DNA of 64,000 nt, taken from NCBI RefSeq assembly GCF_030268685.1, contig NZ_BSRQ01000016.1:144059-208058 (forward strand). The letters are read 5' to 3'. Positions within the stretch are counted from its first letter, which is position 1; the number at the start of each line of letters is the position of its first letter. Shown piece by piece: positions 8,336-16,350 of the stretch. The translations under genes and the position numbers were made by a program. The notes below the pieces were generated by a model. The model ran no database searches. It worked only from the letters and a program-made list of their open reading frames with translations, and was not told the origin of the DNA. The DNA is from Microtetraspora sp. NBRC 13810. Lineage in GTDB: Bacteria > Actinomycetota > Actinomycetes > Streptosporangiales > Streptosporangiaceae.

Positions 8336-9850
8336 ATGATCCGAAATCGCCTGTTGATCACGGGCGCGGCACTCGCGGTGGCCACTCTCGCCCTCGCCGG
8401 CTCACCCGCCGCGGCGGTACCGGCCGACGACGCCGCCGGCACGAGCGCCACCGGCATCACCGCCGTCTCCACCGTCTCCGCGGCCAAGCCGCCGCCCGGC
8501 CTCATCCAGGCGATGCAGCGCGACCTGGGCCTCACCGCCGAGCAGGCCGCCCTCCGCCTGGTGAACGAGGAGCGCGCCCGCCAGACGGAGCCCAAGCTGC
8601 GCAACAAGCTCAAGGACGTGTACGGCGGCTCCTGGGTGACCGACACCGGCGCCCTCGTCGTCGCCACCACCGACACCGCCGCCACCGCGGACATCTCCGC
8701 CGCCGGCGCGCAGGCCAAGGTCGTCGCCCGCTCGCTGGCCGACCTGACCGCGGTCAAGGACAAGCTGGACCGGGCGTCGGCCAAGGCCGGCGAGGGCGTG
8801 CGCGTGTGGTACGTGGACGAGCAGGCCAACGACATCGTCGTGCTGGCCGCCGACTCCGCCGCGGGCGAGGCGTTCGCCGCGGAGGCCGGCGCGGACCGCG
8901 CCGCCGTACGGGTCGTGGCCTCCACCGAGAAGCCCGAGACCTACTACGACGTGCGCGGCGGCGACGCGTACTACATCAACGGGACGTCTCGCTGCTCGGT
9001 CGGCTTCTCGGTGACCCAGGGCACCACCGGCGGCTTCGTCACGGCGGGCCACTGCGGCTCCGTCGGCTCCAGCACCGCCGGGTACAACCAGGTCGCCCAG
9101 GGCACCTTCCAGGGCTCGTCCTTCCCGGGCAACGACTACGCCTGGGTCTCGGTGAACGCCAACTGGACGCCGGTGGGCGTGGTCAACGCCTACGGCGCGG
9201 GCCTGATCGCGGTCGGCGGATCCACCGAGGCGCCAGCGGGCTCGTCGGTCTGCCGCTCCGGCTCCACCACCCAGTGGCACTGCGGCACCATCCAGCAGCG
9301 CAACACCAGCGTCACCTACCCGCAGGGCACGGTCAGTCAGGTCGTCCGCACCAACGTGTGCGCCCAGCCCGGCGACTCCGGCGGCTCCTACATCTCCGGC
9401 AACCAGGCCCAGGGCATGACCTCCGGCGGCTCGGGCAACTGCACCATCGGCGGCACCACCTACTTCCAGCCGGTGAACGAGGCGCTGACGGCCTACGGTC
9501 TCACCCTGGTCACCAGTGGCGGTCCCGGCCCGCAGCCCACCTGCACTGGCTACCAGAACACCTACACCGGCTCCCTGAGCAGCGGCGCCAGCGCCTACCA
9601 GCCGAACGGCTCCTCCTACACGACGACGGTCACCGGCACCCACCGGCTCTGCCTCGACGGCCCGAACGGCACCGACTTCGACATCTACCTCCAGCGGCTG
9701 AGCGGCTCGACCTGGGTGAACGTCGCCAGCGGCACCAGCGCGGCGCCCGATGAGACGGTGACCTACAACGGCACCGCGGGCACCTACCGGGTCCGGGTGC
9801 ACGCCTACAGCGGCTCCGGCTCCTACTCCCTCGGACTCACCCGCCCGTAG
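8336..9850 (+). CDS. secreted streptogrisin-type serine protease with C-terminal PPC domain
   Basis: The 504-residue S1-family (streptogrisin / alpha-lytic) precursor has a signal peptide at about residues 1-28 ending AAAVPA. A pro-region runs to about 200 (PGLIQAMQRDLGLTAEQA..., NDIVVLAADSA). The mature domain carries the catalytic triad: His in GGFVTAGHCG, Asp in GNDYAWV and Ser in QPGDSGGS. Paired cysteines are visible. The last ~100 residues (CTGYQNTYTGSLSSG... to SYSLGLTRP) form a pre-peptidase C-terminal beta domain. The ATG is preceded by GAGGAG. The product is presumably an exported, self-processed endopeptidase. Confidence 0.92.
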   Translation: MIRNRLLITGAALAVATLALAGSPAAAVPADDAAGTSATGITAVSTVSAAKPPPGLIQAMQRDLGLTAEQAALRLVNEERARQTEPKLRNKLKDVYGGSWVTDTGALVVATTDTAATADISAAGAQAKVVARSLADLTAVKDKLDRASAKAGEGVRVWYVDEQANDIVVLAADSAAGEAFAAEAGADRAAVRVVASTEKPETYYDVRGGDAYYINGTSRCSVGFSVTQGTTGGFVTAGHCGSVGSSTAGYNQVAQGTFQGSSFPGNDYAWVSVNANWTPVGVVNAYGAGLIAVGGSTEAPAGSSVCRSGSTTQWHCGTIQQRNTSVTYPQGTVSQVVRTNVCAQPGDSGGSYISGNQAQGMTSGGSGNCTIGGTTYFQPVNEALTAYGLTLVTSGGPGPQPTCTGYQNTYTGSLSSGASAYQPNGSSYTTTVTGTHRLCLDGPNGTDFDIYLQRLSGSTWVNVASGTSAAPDETVTYNGTAGTYRVRVHAYSGSGSYSLGLTRP

Positions 9851-9932
9851 CGGGGAAGGCCCTCTCCCCCGCCCCCCAGGTACGGCGTCGCCGGTCATGC
9901 CCCCGCGGACCGGCGGCGCCGTACGCTTTCCG

Positions 9933-9963
9933 GGCACGACCTCCCGCCGGAGGGCGTGCCTTT
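9933..9963 (+). terminator. terminator of the streptogrisin-like protease gene
   Basis: Twelve-base arms with one mismatch (9933-9944 and 9949-9960) enclose a 4-nt loop, and TTT follows. The hairpin sits about 85 bp after the stop codon. Confidence 0.7.
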
Positions 9964-9993
9964 CCGCATGTCCCGCGGCGCGGGGCATCGCTC

Positions 9994-10007
9994 AGAGAGC
10001 GCTCTCT
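9994..10007. promoter_or_regulatory. LacI-type operator O1 (AGAGAGCGCTCTCT)
   Basis: This 14-bp palindrome shares the core GAGAGCGCTCTC with four other sites in the 10-19 kb locus. It lies about 230 bp upstream of the GH55 start, where it could work with O2 by looping. CebR/BglR-type LacI proteins of actinomycetes bind similar GAGCGCTC-centred sites. Confidence 0.7.
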
Positions 10008-10148
10008 AGGCAGAGAGTGTCGGGTCCCGCGCGCGGTTGTCAAGATCGGCCGCCTCACCGCCAGGAAAACCGCTGTTCATCTGCGGGAAACACATGATCA
10101 CCACGATGCCGGGCCGATCCGGTGCTCCGCGGGCGCCCATACGGAGCC

Positions 10149-10177
10149 TTGACACGGCGCGCCGCCGGATGCAGTCT
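10149..10177 (+). promoter_or_regulatory. probable promoter of the GH55-ABC operon
   Basis: A perfect TTGACA (-35) lies at 10149-10154. It is followed after 17 bp by CAGTCT at 10172-10177, a weak -10. Operator O2 begins six bases further on, which would cover the transcription start. Confidence 0.5.
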
Positions 10178-10182
10178 CCTGA

Positions 10183-10196
10183 GGAGAGCGCTCTCC
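10183..10196. promoter_or_regulatory. LacI-type operator O2 (GGAGAGCGCTCTCC)
   Basis: A perfect 14-bp palindrome identical to O3-O5 sits immediately downstream of a TTGACA-containing promoter and upstream of the GH55 gene. The position is right for repression by blocking initiation. Confidence 0.75.
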
Positions 10197-10237
10197 CTTG
10201 CTTTCCCGGCCAGGCGACACCACGGTGGGAGTTGAAC

Positions 10238-11908
10238 GTGCACCCCAGCTCCGACCTCGACTCGTCCGTACCCGACCTCGGCCCGGACGTCACCGTCCTC
10301 GACCCGTCGATGCCCGCCGCCGCGATCCAGCGCCGGCTCGACGAGGTCTTCGCCCGGCAGGAGAGCGACGAGTTCGGCCCCGGTAGGCACGCGCTGCTGT
10401 TCCGGCCCGGCCGGTACGCCGTGCGGGTGCGGGTCGGCTTCTACACGCAGGTCGCGGGCCTCGGCCTGGTACCCGGGGACGTGCGGATCGACGGGCAGGT
10501 GAGCGCGGACGCCCGCTGGTTCGGCGGCAACGCGACGCACAACTTCTGGCGCGCGGTGGAGAACCTGTCCGTGGCGCCGGGGGACGGGGGCAACCGCTGG
10601 GCGGTGTCCCAGGCCGCCCCGATGCGGCGTGTGCACGTGCACGGCGACCTGCTGCTCGACGACGGCGGCTGGTCCAGCGGCGGGCTGCTCGCCGACGCGA
10701 GGATCGACGGGCAGGTGCGGTCCGGCTCCCAGCAGCAGTGGCTGAGCCGCAACACCTCCTGGGGCGGCTGGACCGGGGCCGCGTGGAACATGGTCTTCGT
10801 CGGGGTGGCCGATCCGCCGCCCGGCGCCTTCCCCGACCCGCCGTACACGGTGGTCGCCCGCACGCCGGTGGTCAGGGAGAAGCCGTTCCTGCACGTGGAC
10901 GGCGAGGGTCGCTACCACGTGTTCGTGCCCGCGCCGCGGCGGGACAGCGTGGGCGTCTCCTGGGCGGACGGCGTCCCCGGCGGGATCTCGATCCCGATCG
11001 GCCGCTTCCACATCGCCCGGCCCGGCGACTCCACCGAGACGATCAACGCCGCCTTGGACGCCGGGCGGCACCTGCTCCTCACCCCGGGCGTCTACCACCT
11101 GGACGGCACGATCCGGGTGACCCGGCCCGGCACGGTCGTGCTCGGGCTGGGCCTGCCCACGCTGGTCCCGGGCACCGGCGAGACGGCGGTCGCGGTGGCC
11201 GACGTGGACGGCGTGAAGATCGCCCACCTCCTCGTCGACGCCGGTCCGGTGAACACCCCGGTGCTCATGGAGGTCGGCCCGCCCGGATCGTCGGCCGGCC
11301 ACGCGGCCGACCCCACGTCACTGCACGACGTCTTCTTCCGGATCGGCGGCGCGCACCCCGGCCGGGCGAGCGTCAGCCTGGTGATCAACAGCCACCACGT
11401 GCTCGCCGACCACGTGTGGGCCTGGCGCGGCGACCACGGCGAGGGCGTCGGCTGGGCCGTCAACACCGCGGACACCGGCCTGGTCGTGAACGGCGACGAC
11501 GTCACCGTCTACGGCCTGTTCGCCGAGCACTACCAGAAGCACGAGGTCGTCTGGAACGGCGAACGGGGACGCACGTACATGTTCCAGAACGAGCGCCCCT
11601 ACGACCCGCCGGACCAGGCGAGTTGGATGGACGGCCCGGTCCGCGGCTACCCGGCCTACCAGGTGGGCCACTCGGTCGCCCGGCACGAGGCGTGGGGGCT
11701 CGGCAGCTACTGCTTCTTCCAGGCCGATCCCTCCGTCGTGGCCGACCGGTCCTTCGAGGTGCCCGACCGGCCGGGAGTGCGCCTGCACCACATGGTCATC
11801 GTCTCGCTCGGCGGGGTGGGCGGCATCCACCGTGTGGTCAACGACACCGGGGGCCCGGTCGGCGGGCCGCCCGGAAATGCCATCCACCATCTCGTCGACT
11901 ATCCCTGA
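10238..11908 (+). CDS. GH55-type exo-beta-1,3-glucanase-like protein (no signal peptide)
   Basis: This 556-residue double beta-helix protein matches the actinobacterial group long mis-annotated as adenylyl cyclase or factor 5/8 type protein, and now placed with GH55 laminarinases. Supporting segments are HALLFRPGRYAVRV, GFYTQVAGLGLVP, WFGGNATHNFWRAVENL, HLLLTPGVYHLDGTIRV and HGEGVGWAVNTADTGLVVNGDDV. A Glu-rich active-site region WNGERGRTYMFQNE lies near residues 440-455. The GTG at 10238 has a strong GGTGGGAG site; no export signal follows. The enzyme may therefore act inside the cell on imported oligosaccharides. It is the first gene of an operon with an ABC importer, behind LacI-type operators. 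Confidence 0.75.
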   Translation: MHPSSDLDSSVPDLGPDVTVLDPSMPAAAIQRRLDEVFARQESDEFGPGRHALLFRPGRYAVRVRVGFYTQVAGLGLVPGDVRIDGQVSADARWFGGNATHNFWRAVENLSVAPGDGGNRWAVSQAAPMRRVHVHGDLLLDDGGWSSGGLLADARIDGQVRSGSQQQWLSRNTSWGGWTGAAWNMVFVGVADPPPGAFPDPPYTVVARTPVVREKPFLHVDGEGRYHVFVPAPRRDSVGVSWADGVPGGISIPIGRFHIARPGDSTETINAALDAGRHLLLTPGVYHLDGTIRVTRPGTVVLGLGLPTLVPGTGETAVAVADVDGVKIAHLLVDAGPVNTPVLMEVGPPGSSAGHAADPTSLHDVFFRIGGAHPGRASVSLVINSHHVLADHVWAWRGDHGEGVGWAVNTADTGLVVNGDDVTVYGLFAEHYQKHEVVWNGERGRTYMFQNERPYDPPDQASWMDGPVRGYPAYQVGHSVARHEAWGLGSYCFFQADPSVVADRSFEVPDRPGVRLHHMVIVSLGGVGGIHRVVNDTGGPVGGPPGNAIHHLVDYP

Positions 11909-11917
11909 GGAAGAACC

Positions 11918-13240
11918 GTGCGCATACGCAAGCTGGGTTACATGGCCGTGGCGGGAGCGCTGGCGCTCGCCGCCACCGCCTGCGGCGGCGACGAAGGCGG
12001 CACCGGTGGCGGCGGGTCCGCCGGCGGAGCCACCACGATCACCTACTGGGCCTCCAACCAGGGGACCAGCCTGGAGAGCGACAAGCAGGTGCTCCAGCCC
12101 GAACTCGACAGGTTCAAGCAGGAGACCGGCATCACCGTCCAGGTGGAGGTGGTGCCGTGGTCGGACCTGCTCAACCGGATCCTCGCCGCGACCACGTCCG
12201 GTCAGGGCCCCGACGTCGTCAACATCGGCAACACCTGGTCCGCCTCCCTCCAGGCCACCGGCGCCTTCCTGCCCTTCGACGACCAGGCGCTCACCGGCCT
12301 CGGCGGCAAGGAGCGCTTCCTCGGCCCCAGCCTCGCCGCCACCGGCGCGGCCGGCCAGCCGCCCGCCGCGGTGCCCATCTACGGCATGACCTACGGCCTG
12401 CACTACAACAAGCGGCTGTTCCGCGAGGCGGGCATCGCCGAGCCGCCGAAGACCTGGGACGAGCTGATCGCCGCCGGTAAGAAGCTCACCACCGACGGGC
12501 GCTGGGGGCTGGCGGTGGAGGGCGCGAGCGCCACCGAGAACGCCCACCACGCCTTCATCTTCGGCCGCCAGCAGGGCGCCCAGCCCTTCGACCCGTCGGG
12601 CAAGCCGCAGTTCGCCTCCCCGCAGTTCGCCGCCGGGATCAAGCAGTACCTCGACCTGATGGCCGTACACAAGATCGTCAACCCGAGCAACGCCGAGTAC
12701 GCCAACGGCACCGAGGCCGTCCAGGACTTCGTCACCGGCAAGGCCGCCATGCTGATGTGGCAGTCGATCGCCACCTCCCTCAAGGAGAGCGGCATGCCCG
12801 AGGAGGACTACGGCCTCGCGCCCATCCCGCTCCCCGCGGCCGGCGGCGCCGGCGCCCAGGTCAACGGCTTCGTCGCCGGGATCAACCTGGCGGTGTTCAA
12901 GAACACCGAGCACAAGGACGCCGCGCTGCAGTTCGCGAAGTTCATGACCAGCAAGCAGACGCAGCAGACGCTGAACAAGGCCTACGGCTCGCTGCCCACC
13001 GTGCAGGACGCCTACGACGACCCCGCGTTCGAGACGCCGGTCATCAAGACGTTCCAGCAGATCCTCGGCACCACCGCCGAGCCGCTGCCCCAGGTGCCGG
13101 AGGAGAGCCAGTTCGAGACCCTGGTCGGCACCGCGATGAACGGCCTGTTCGCCAAGGTCGCGGCGGGTGACCCGGTGAGCGTCGAGGACGTCACCGCCGA
13201 ACTCGCCGACGCGAACCAGCAGATGACCACCGGCGGCTGA
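11918..13240 (+). CDS. sugar ABC transporter substrate-binding lipoprotein
   Basis: This 440-residue family 1 extracellular solute-binding protein begins at GTG behind GAGGAAG. It has a lipoprotein signal with a lipobox ending LAATAC, then a Gly-rich tether. The mature part shows family features: TITYWASNQG, GPDVVNIGNTW, YGMTYGLHYNKRLFREAGI, PKTWDELIAAGKKL, GKAAMLMWQS and KDAALQFAKFMTS. It is ten bases downstream of the GH55 gene and should deliver gluco-oligosaccharides, probably beta-1,3-linked, to the two permeases that follow. Confidence 0.92.
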   Translation: MRIRKLGYMAVAGALALAATACGGDEGGTGGGGSAGGATTITYWASNQGTSLESDKQVLQPELDRFKQETGITVQVEVVPWSDLLNRILAATTSGQGPDVVNIGNTWSASLQATGAFLPFDDQALTGLGGKERFLGPSLAATGAAGQPPAAVPIYGMTYGLHYNKRLFREAGIAEPPKTWDELIAAGKKLTTDGRWGLAVEGASATENAHHAFIFGRQQGAQPFDPSGKPQFASPQFAAGIKQYLDLMAVHKIVNPSNAEYANGTEAVQDFVTGKAAMLMWQSIATSLKESGMPEEDYGLAPIPLPAAGGAGAQVNGFVAGINLAVFKNTEHKDAALQFAKFMTSKQTQQTLNKAYGSLPTVQDAYDDPAFETPVIKTFQQILGTTAEPLPQVPEESQFETLVGTAMNGLFAKVAAGDPVSVEDVTAELADANQQMTTGG

Positions 13241-13272
13241 CCCGGACCCGCCACCCGAACGAGGGGACCCAC

Positions 13273-14250
13273 ATGGTCACGTCCACCACGCCCCGCGACG
13301 GCGCGGGGCGGGGGTGGCCGGTACGGGCCGCCGGGCTCATCCCGGTACGGCTGCGCCGCATCGGCCTGCCGTACCTGCTGATCCTGCCGGCCATCGTGCT
13401 GGAACTCCTGATCCATCTGGTGCCGATGCTGATCGGCATCTGGATGAGCTTCCTGCGGCTCACGCAGTTCTTCATCGCCAACTGGTCGGCGGCGCCGTCC
13501 GCGGGGCTGGCCAACTACCGGGTGGCGCTCGACGTGAACACGGCGGTGGGCGGCTCGCTGCTGCGCTCCTTCCTGCTCACCGTCGTCTTCACCGCGCTGG
13601 CCGTCGGCCTGTCCTGGCTGCTCGGAGCCGCCGCCGCGGTGCTCATGCAGGGCTCCTTCCGCGGTCGCGGGCTGCTCCGCGCGCTGTTCCTGGTGCCGTA
13701 CGCGCTGCCGGTCTACGCCGGGGTGATCACCTGGAGTTTCCTGTTGCAGCGGGACACCGGGCTGGTCAACCACCTCCTGGTGGACCAGTTCGGGCTGGTG
13801 GACGAGCGGCCGTTCTGGCTCATCGGGGACAACAGCTTCGTCTCGCTGCTCGTCGTCTACGTCTGGCGGATCTGGCCCTTCGCCTTCCTGGTGCTGATGG
13901 CCGGGTTGCAGAACGTGCCGGAGGACCTGCACGAGGCCGCCGCGATCGACGGGGCCGGCTGGTGGCGGCGGCTGGGCTCGATCACCATGCCGCTGCTGCG
14001 CCCGATCAACCAGGTGCTCGTGCTGGTGCTCTTCCTGTGGACGTTCAACGACTTCAACACGCCCTACGTGCTCTTCGGCAAGTCGGCGCCCGAACAGGCC
14101 GACCTGATCTCCATCCACATCTACCAGAGCTCCTTCGTCACCTGGAACTTCGGCTCCGGCTCGGCAATGTCCGTACTGCTGCTGCTCTTCCTGCTGGCGG
14201 TGACCGCGGTCTACCTGGTGGCGACCTCGCGAAGGAGGGATCATGCGTGA
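13273..14250 (+). CDS. sugar ABC transporter permease (MalF type)
   Basis: The 325-residue inner-membrane permease has about six transmembrane helices. The cytoplasmic EAA loop reads EDLHEAAAIDGAGWWRRLGSITMPLL, the contact site for the ATPase. The ATG has a GAGGGG site 7-8 bases upstream. It lies 32 bp after the binding-protein gene and overlaps the second permease by 8 bp. No ATPase gene is present in the locus; a shared MsiK-type ATPase elsewhere in the genome is the usual solution in actinomycetes. Confidence 0.92.
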   Translation: MVTSTTPRDGAGRGWPVRAAGLIPVRLRRIGLPYLLILPAIVLELLIHLVPMLIGIWMSFLRLTQFFIANWSAAPSAGLANYRVALDVNTAVGGSLLRSFLLTVVFTALAVGLSWLLGAAAAVLMQGSFRGRGLLRALFLVPYALPVYAGVITWSFLLQRDTGLVNHLLVDQFGLVDERPFWLIGDNSFVSLLVVYVWRIWPFAFLVLMAGLQNVPEDLHEAAAIDGAGWWRRLGSITMPLLRPINQVLVLVLFLWTFNDFNTPYVLFGKSAPEQADLISIHIYQSSFVTWNFGSGSAMSVLLLLFLLAVTAVYLVATSRRRDHA

Positions 14251-15082
14251 CCCCCGGTGGCTGCCCTGGGCCCGCTGGATCGTGCTCGGGTTCCTCGCGG
14301 TGTTCACCCTCACGCCGCTCTACGTGATGGCCACCTCGGCGATCAAGCCGTTGCGCGACGTGCAGGGCGACTTCCAGTGGTTCCCGTCCACCGTCACGCT
14401 GAGCCCGTTCTTCGACATGTGGCGGACCGTGCCGCTCGCCCGCTACTTCGCCAACAGCCTGGTGGTGGCCTCGGTCGCCGCCGTGGCGTCGGTGACGGTG
14501 GCGATCTTCGCCGCGTACGCGATCAGCAGGTTCCGCTTCCCCGGCCGCCGGGTCTTCTCCGTGGTGGTGCTGTCCACCCAGATGTTCCCCGGCATCCTCT
14601 TCCTGCTGCCGCTCTTCCTGATCTTCGTCACGCTCGGCAACACCATCGGCATCGAGCTGTTCGCCAGCCGTACCGGTCTGATCATCACGTATCTGACCTT
14701 CTCGCTGCCGTTCTCGATCTGGATGCTGGTCGGGTACTTCGACTCCATCCCGGTCGCGCTGGACGAGGCCGCCCAGGTGGACGGCAACGGGCCGATCGGG
14801 GCGCTGATCCGGGTGGTGATCCCGGCCGCGATGCCGGGCATCGTGGCGGTCACCGTCTACGCCTTCATGACCGCCTGGGGCGAGGTGCTCTTCGCCTCGG
14901 TGCTGACCGACGACGCCACCCGGACCCTCGCGGTCGGCCTCCAGGGCTACGCCACCCAGAACGACGTCTACTGGAACCAGGTCATGGCCGCCTCGCTGGT
15001 GGTCAGCGTGCCGGTGGTGGCGGGGTTCCTGCTGCTACAGCGCTTCCTCGTGCAGGGGCTCACCGCCGGCGCGGTGAAGTGA
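14243..15082 (+). CDS. sugar ABC transporter permease (MalG type)
   Basis: The 279-residue permease begins with a transmembrane helix. It has the usual periplasmic loop, further helices, and the EAA-like loop DSIPVALDEAAQVDGNGPIG. A strong GGAGGG site overlaps the end of the preceding permease, showing coupling. It is the last gene of the GH55 operon, and its stop lies only two bases from the stop of the convergent LacI gene. Confidence 0.92.
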   Translation: MRDPRWLPWARWIVLGFLAVFTLTPLYVMATSAIKPLRDVQGDFQWFPSTVTLSPFFDMWRTVPLARYFANSLVVASVAAVASVTVAIFAAYAISRFRFPGRRVFSVVVLSTQMFPGILFLLPLFLIFVTLGNTIGIELFASRTGLIITYLTFSLPFSIWMLVGYFDSIPVALDEAAQVDGNGPIGALIRVVIPAAMPGIVAVTVYAFMTAWGEVLFASVLTDDATRTLAVGLQGYATQNDVYWNQVMAASLVVSVPVVAGFLLLQRFLVQGLTAGAVK

Positions 15083-15084
15083 TC

Positions 15085-16134
15085 TCAGGCCGACTCGCGG
15101 ACCACCAGGGCCGGGTCGAAGATGACCGAGGTGACCGGGAGGTCCGGCTGCTCGATGTGGGCCAGGAGCAGCCGGGCCATCTCGGCCGCCATGTCCTCCA
15201 CCGGATGGCGGACCGTGGTCAGCGGCGGGCGGCAGGCCAGCGCCGCGCTGCTGTCGTCGAACCCGACCACGGCGACGTCGTCCGGCACCCGCCGCCCGTG
15301 CTCGCCGAGCACGCGCAGCGCCGCCTGCGCCATCACGTCGTTGGCCGCGAAGACGCCGTCGAGATCCGGGTGCGCGGCCAGCAGCTCCTCCATCGCCGCC
15401 TCGCCGCTGCCCAGCGTGAAAGCCCCCTCCGCGCACGGGATGTACGGCTGGCCGTGCACGGCCATCGCGTCCCGGAACCCGGCCAGCCGGTCCTGCGCCG
15501 CCGATACGGCGAGCGGCCCCGCGATGGTGACCACCCGCCGGCACCCCCGGGCGACGAGATGGGCGGCGGCCAGCGCGGCCCCCTCCCGGTGCTTGACGTC
15601 CACGTAGCTGATCGGGATCGGCTCCGGCGGCCGGGCGAAGAGCACGGCGGGCAGCGCGGCCTCGACGAGGAGCTCCGGCAGCGGGTCCCCGGCGTGCGTG
15701 GAGACGAGGACCGCGCCGTCGGCCTTCCCCTGGCGCAGGTACGTGACGACCTCGGCGCGGTCATGGTCGGTCTCGGCGAACATCAGGATCGGATGCACGC
15801 CGGCCGGGCGCAGGAAGCCCACGATGCCACTGGCCACCCTGCCGAAGAACGGGTCGGCGAAGACCCTGCTCGGGAACGGCTCGTCCGCTCCGCCGCCCGC
15901 TCCCGACACCACCAGGGCGACGGCTCCGGCACGGCGGGTCACGAGGGAGCGCGCCGCCTGGTTGGGCACGTAACCGGTGACCGCGACGGCCCGCCGTACC
16001 TTCTCCTGGATCGCCGGATCGACGTTGCGCACGCCGTTGATCACCCGGGAGACGGTGGCGCGGGAGACACCCGCCACGCGTGCGACGTCCTCCAGCGTGG
16101 GGGACCCGGCCGCGCGGGTCAGGCCGTCGCTCAT
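15085..16134 (-). CDS. LacI family repressor of the beta-glucan locus
   Basis: This 349-residue LacI regulator has its DNA-binding domain at about residues 12-60 (TLEDVARVAGVSRATVSRVINGVRNVDP, hinge GYVPNQAARSL). A periplasmic-binding-like sensor domain includes GVFAANDVMAQAALRVLGEHG and DVAVVGFDDSS. It lies between the ABC operon and the GH3 gene. Operator O3 is just upstream of its start, implying autoregulation. The ATG at 16134 lies only seven bases after a good -10 (TATAAC), so the mRNA may be leaderless. A beta-gluco-oligosaccharide inducer is inferred from context. Confidence 0.9.
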   Translation of the reverse strand: MSDGLTRAAGSPTLEDVARVAGVSRATVSRVINGVRNVDPAIQEKVRRAVAVTGYVPNQAARSLVTRRAGAVALVVSGAGGGADEPFPSRVFADPFFGRVASGIVGFLRPAGVHPILMFAETDHDRAEVVTYLRQGKADGAVLVSTHAGDPLPELLVEAALPAVLFARPPEPIPISYVDVKHREGAALAAAHLVARGCRRVVTIAGPLAVSAAQDRLAGFRDAMAVHGQPYIPCAEGAFTLGSGEAAMEELLAAHPDLDGVFAANDVMAQAALRVLGEHGRRVPDDVAVVGFDDSSAALACRPPLTTVRHPVEDMAAEMARLLLAHIEQPDLPVTSVIFDPALVVRESA

Positions 16135-16140
16135 GGGGTT

Positions 16141-16146
16141 GTTATA
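16141..16146 (-). promoter_or_regulatory. -10 element of the LacI gene, probable leaderless start
   Basis: On the minus strand this reads TATAAC. Transcription starting 6-7 bases downstream would begin at or next to the ATG at 16134. A TGGAGA -35-like hexamer at 16169-16164 overlaps operator O3. Confidence 0.5.
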
Positions 16147-16154
16147 GCACGCCC

Positions 16155-16168
16155 GGAGAGCGCTCTCC
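16155..16168. promoter_or_regulatory. LacI-type operator O3 (GGAGAGCGCTCTCC)
   Basis: A perfect 14-bp palindrome lies in the core promoter of the LacI gene, overlapping the presumed -35. This is consistent with negative autoregulation. Confidence 0.75.
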
Positions 16169-16350
16169 ATCAGCGGCGGCCCGGCCCGGCCCGCGCTCAC
16201 CACCCGCCGGGCCCCACCGGGCGACCACTGGACGCCCCGCCCGGCGACCACCGGAGCGGTCGCCGGGGGTTGCTGGAACGGTCGCCGGGGAGTCGCCGGA
16301 GCGGTCGGCGGGTTCGGTGGGTTCGGTGGGGTTCCCGGCCTGCCATGCCG

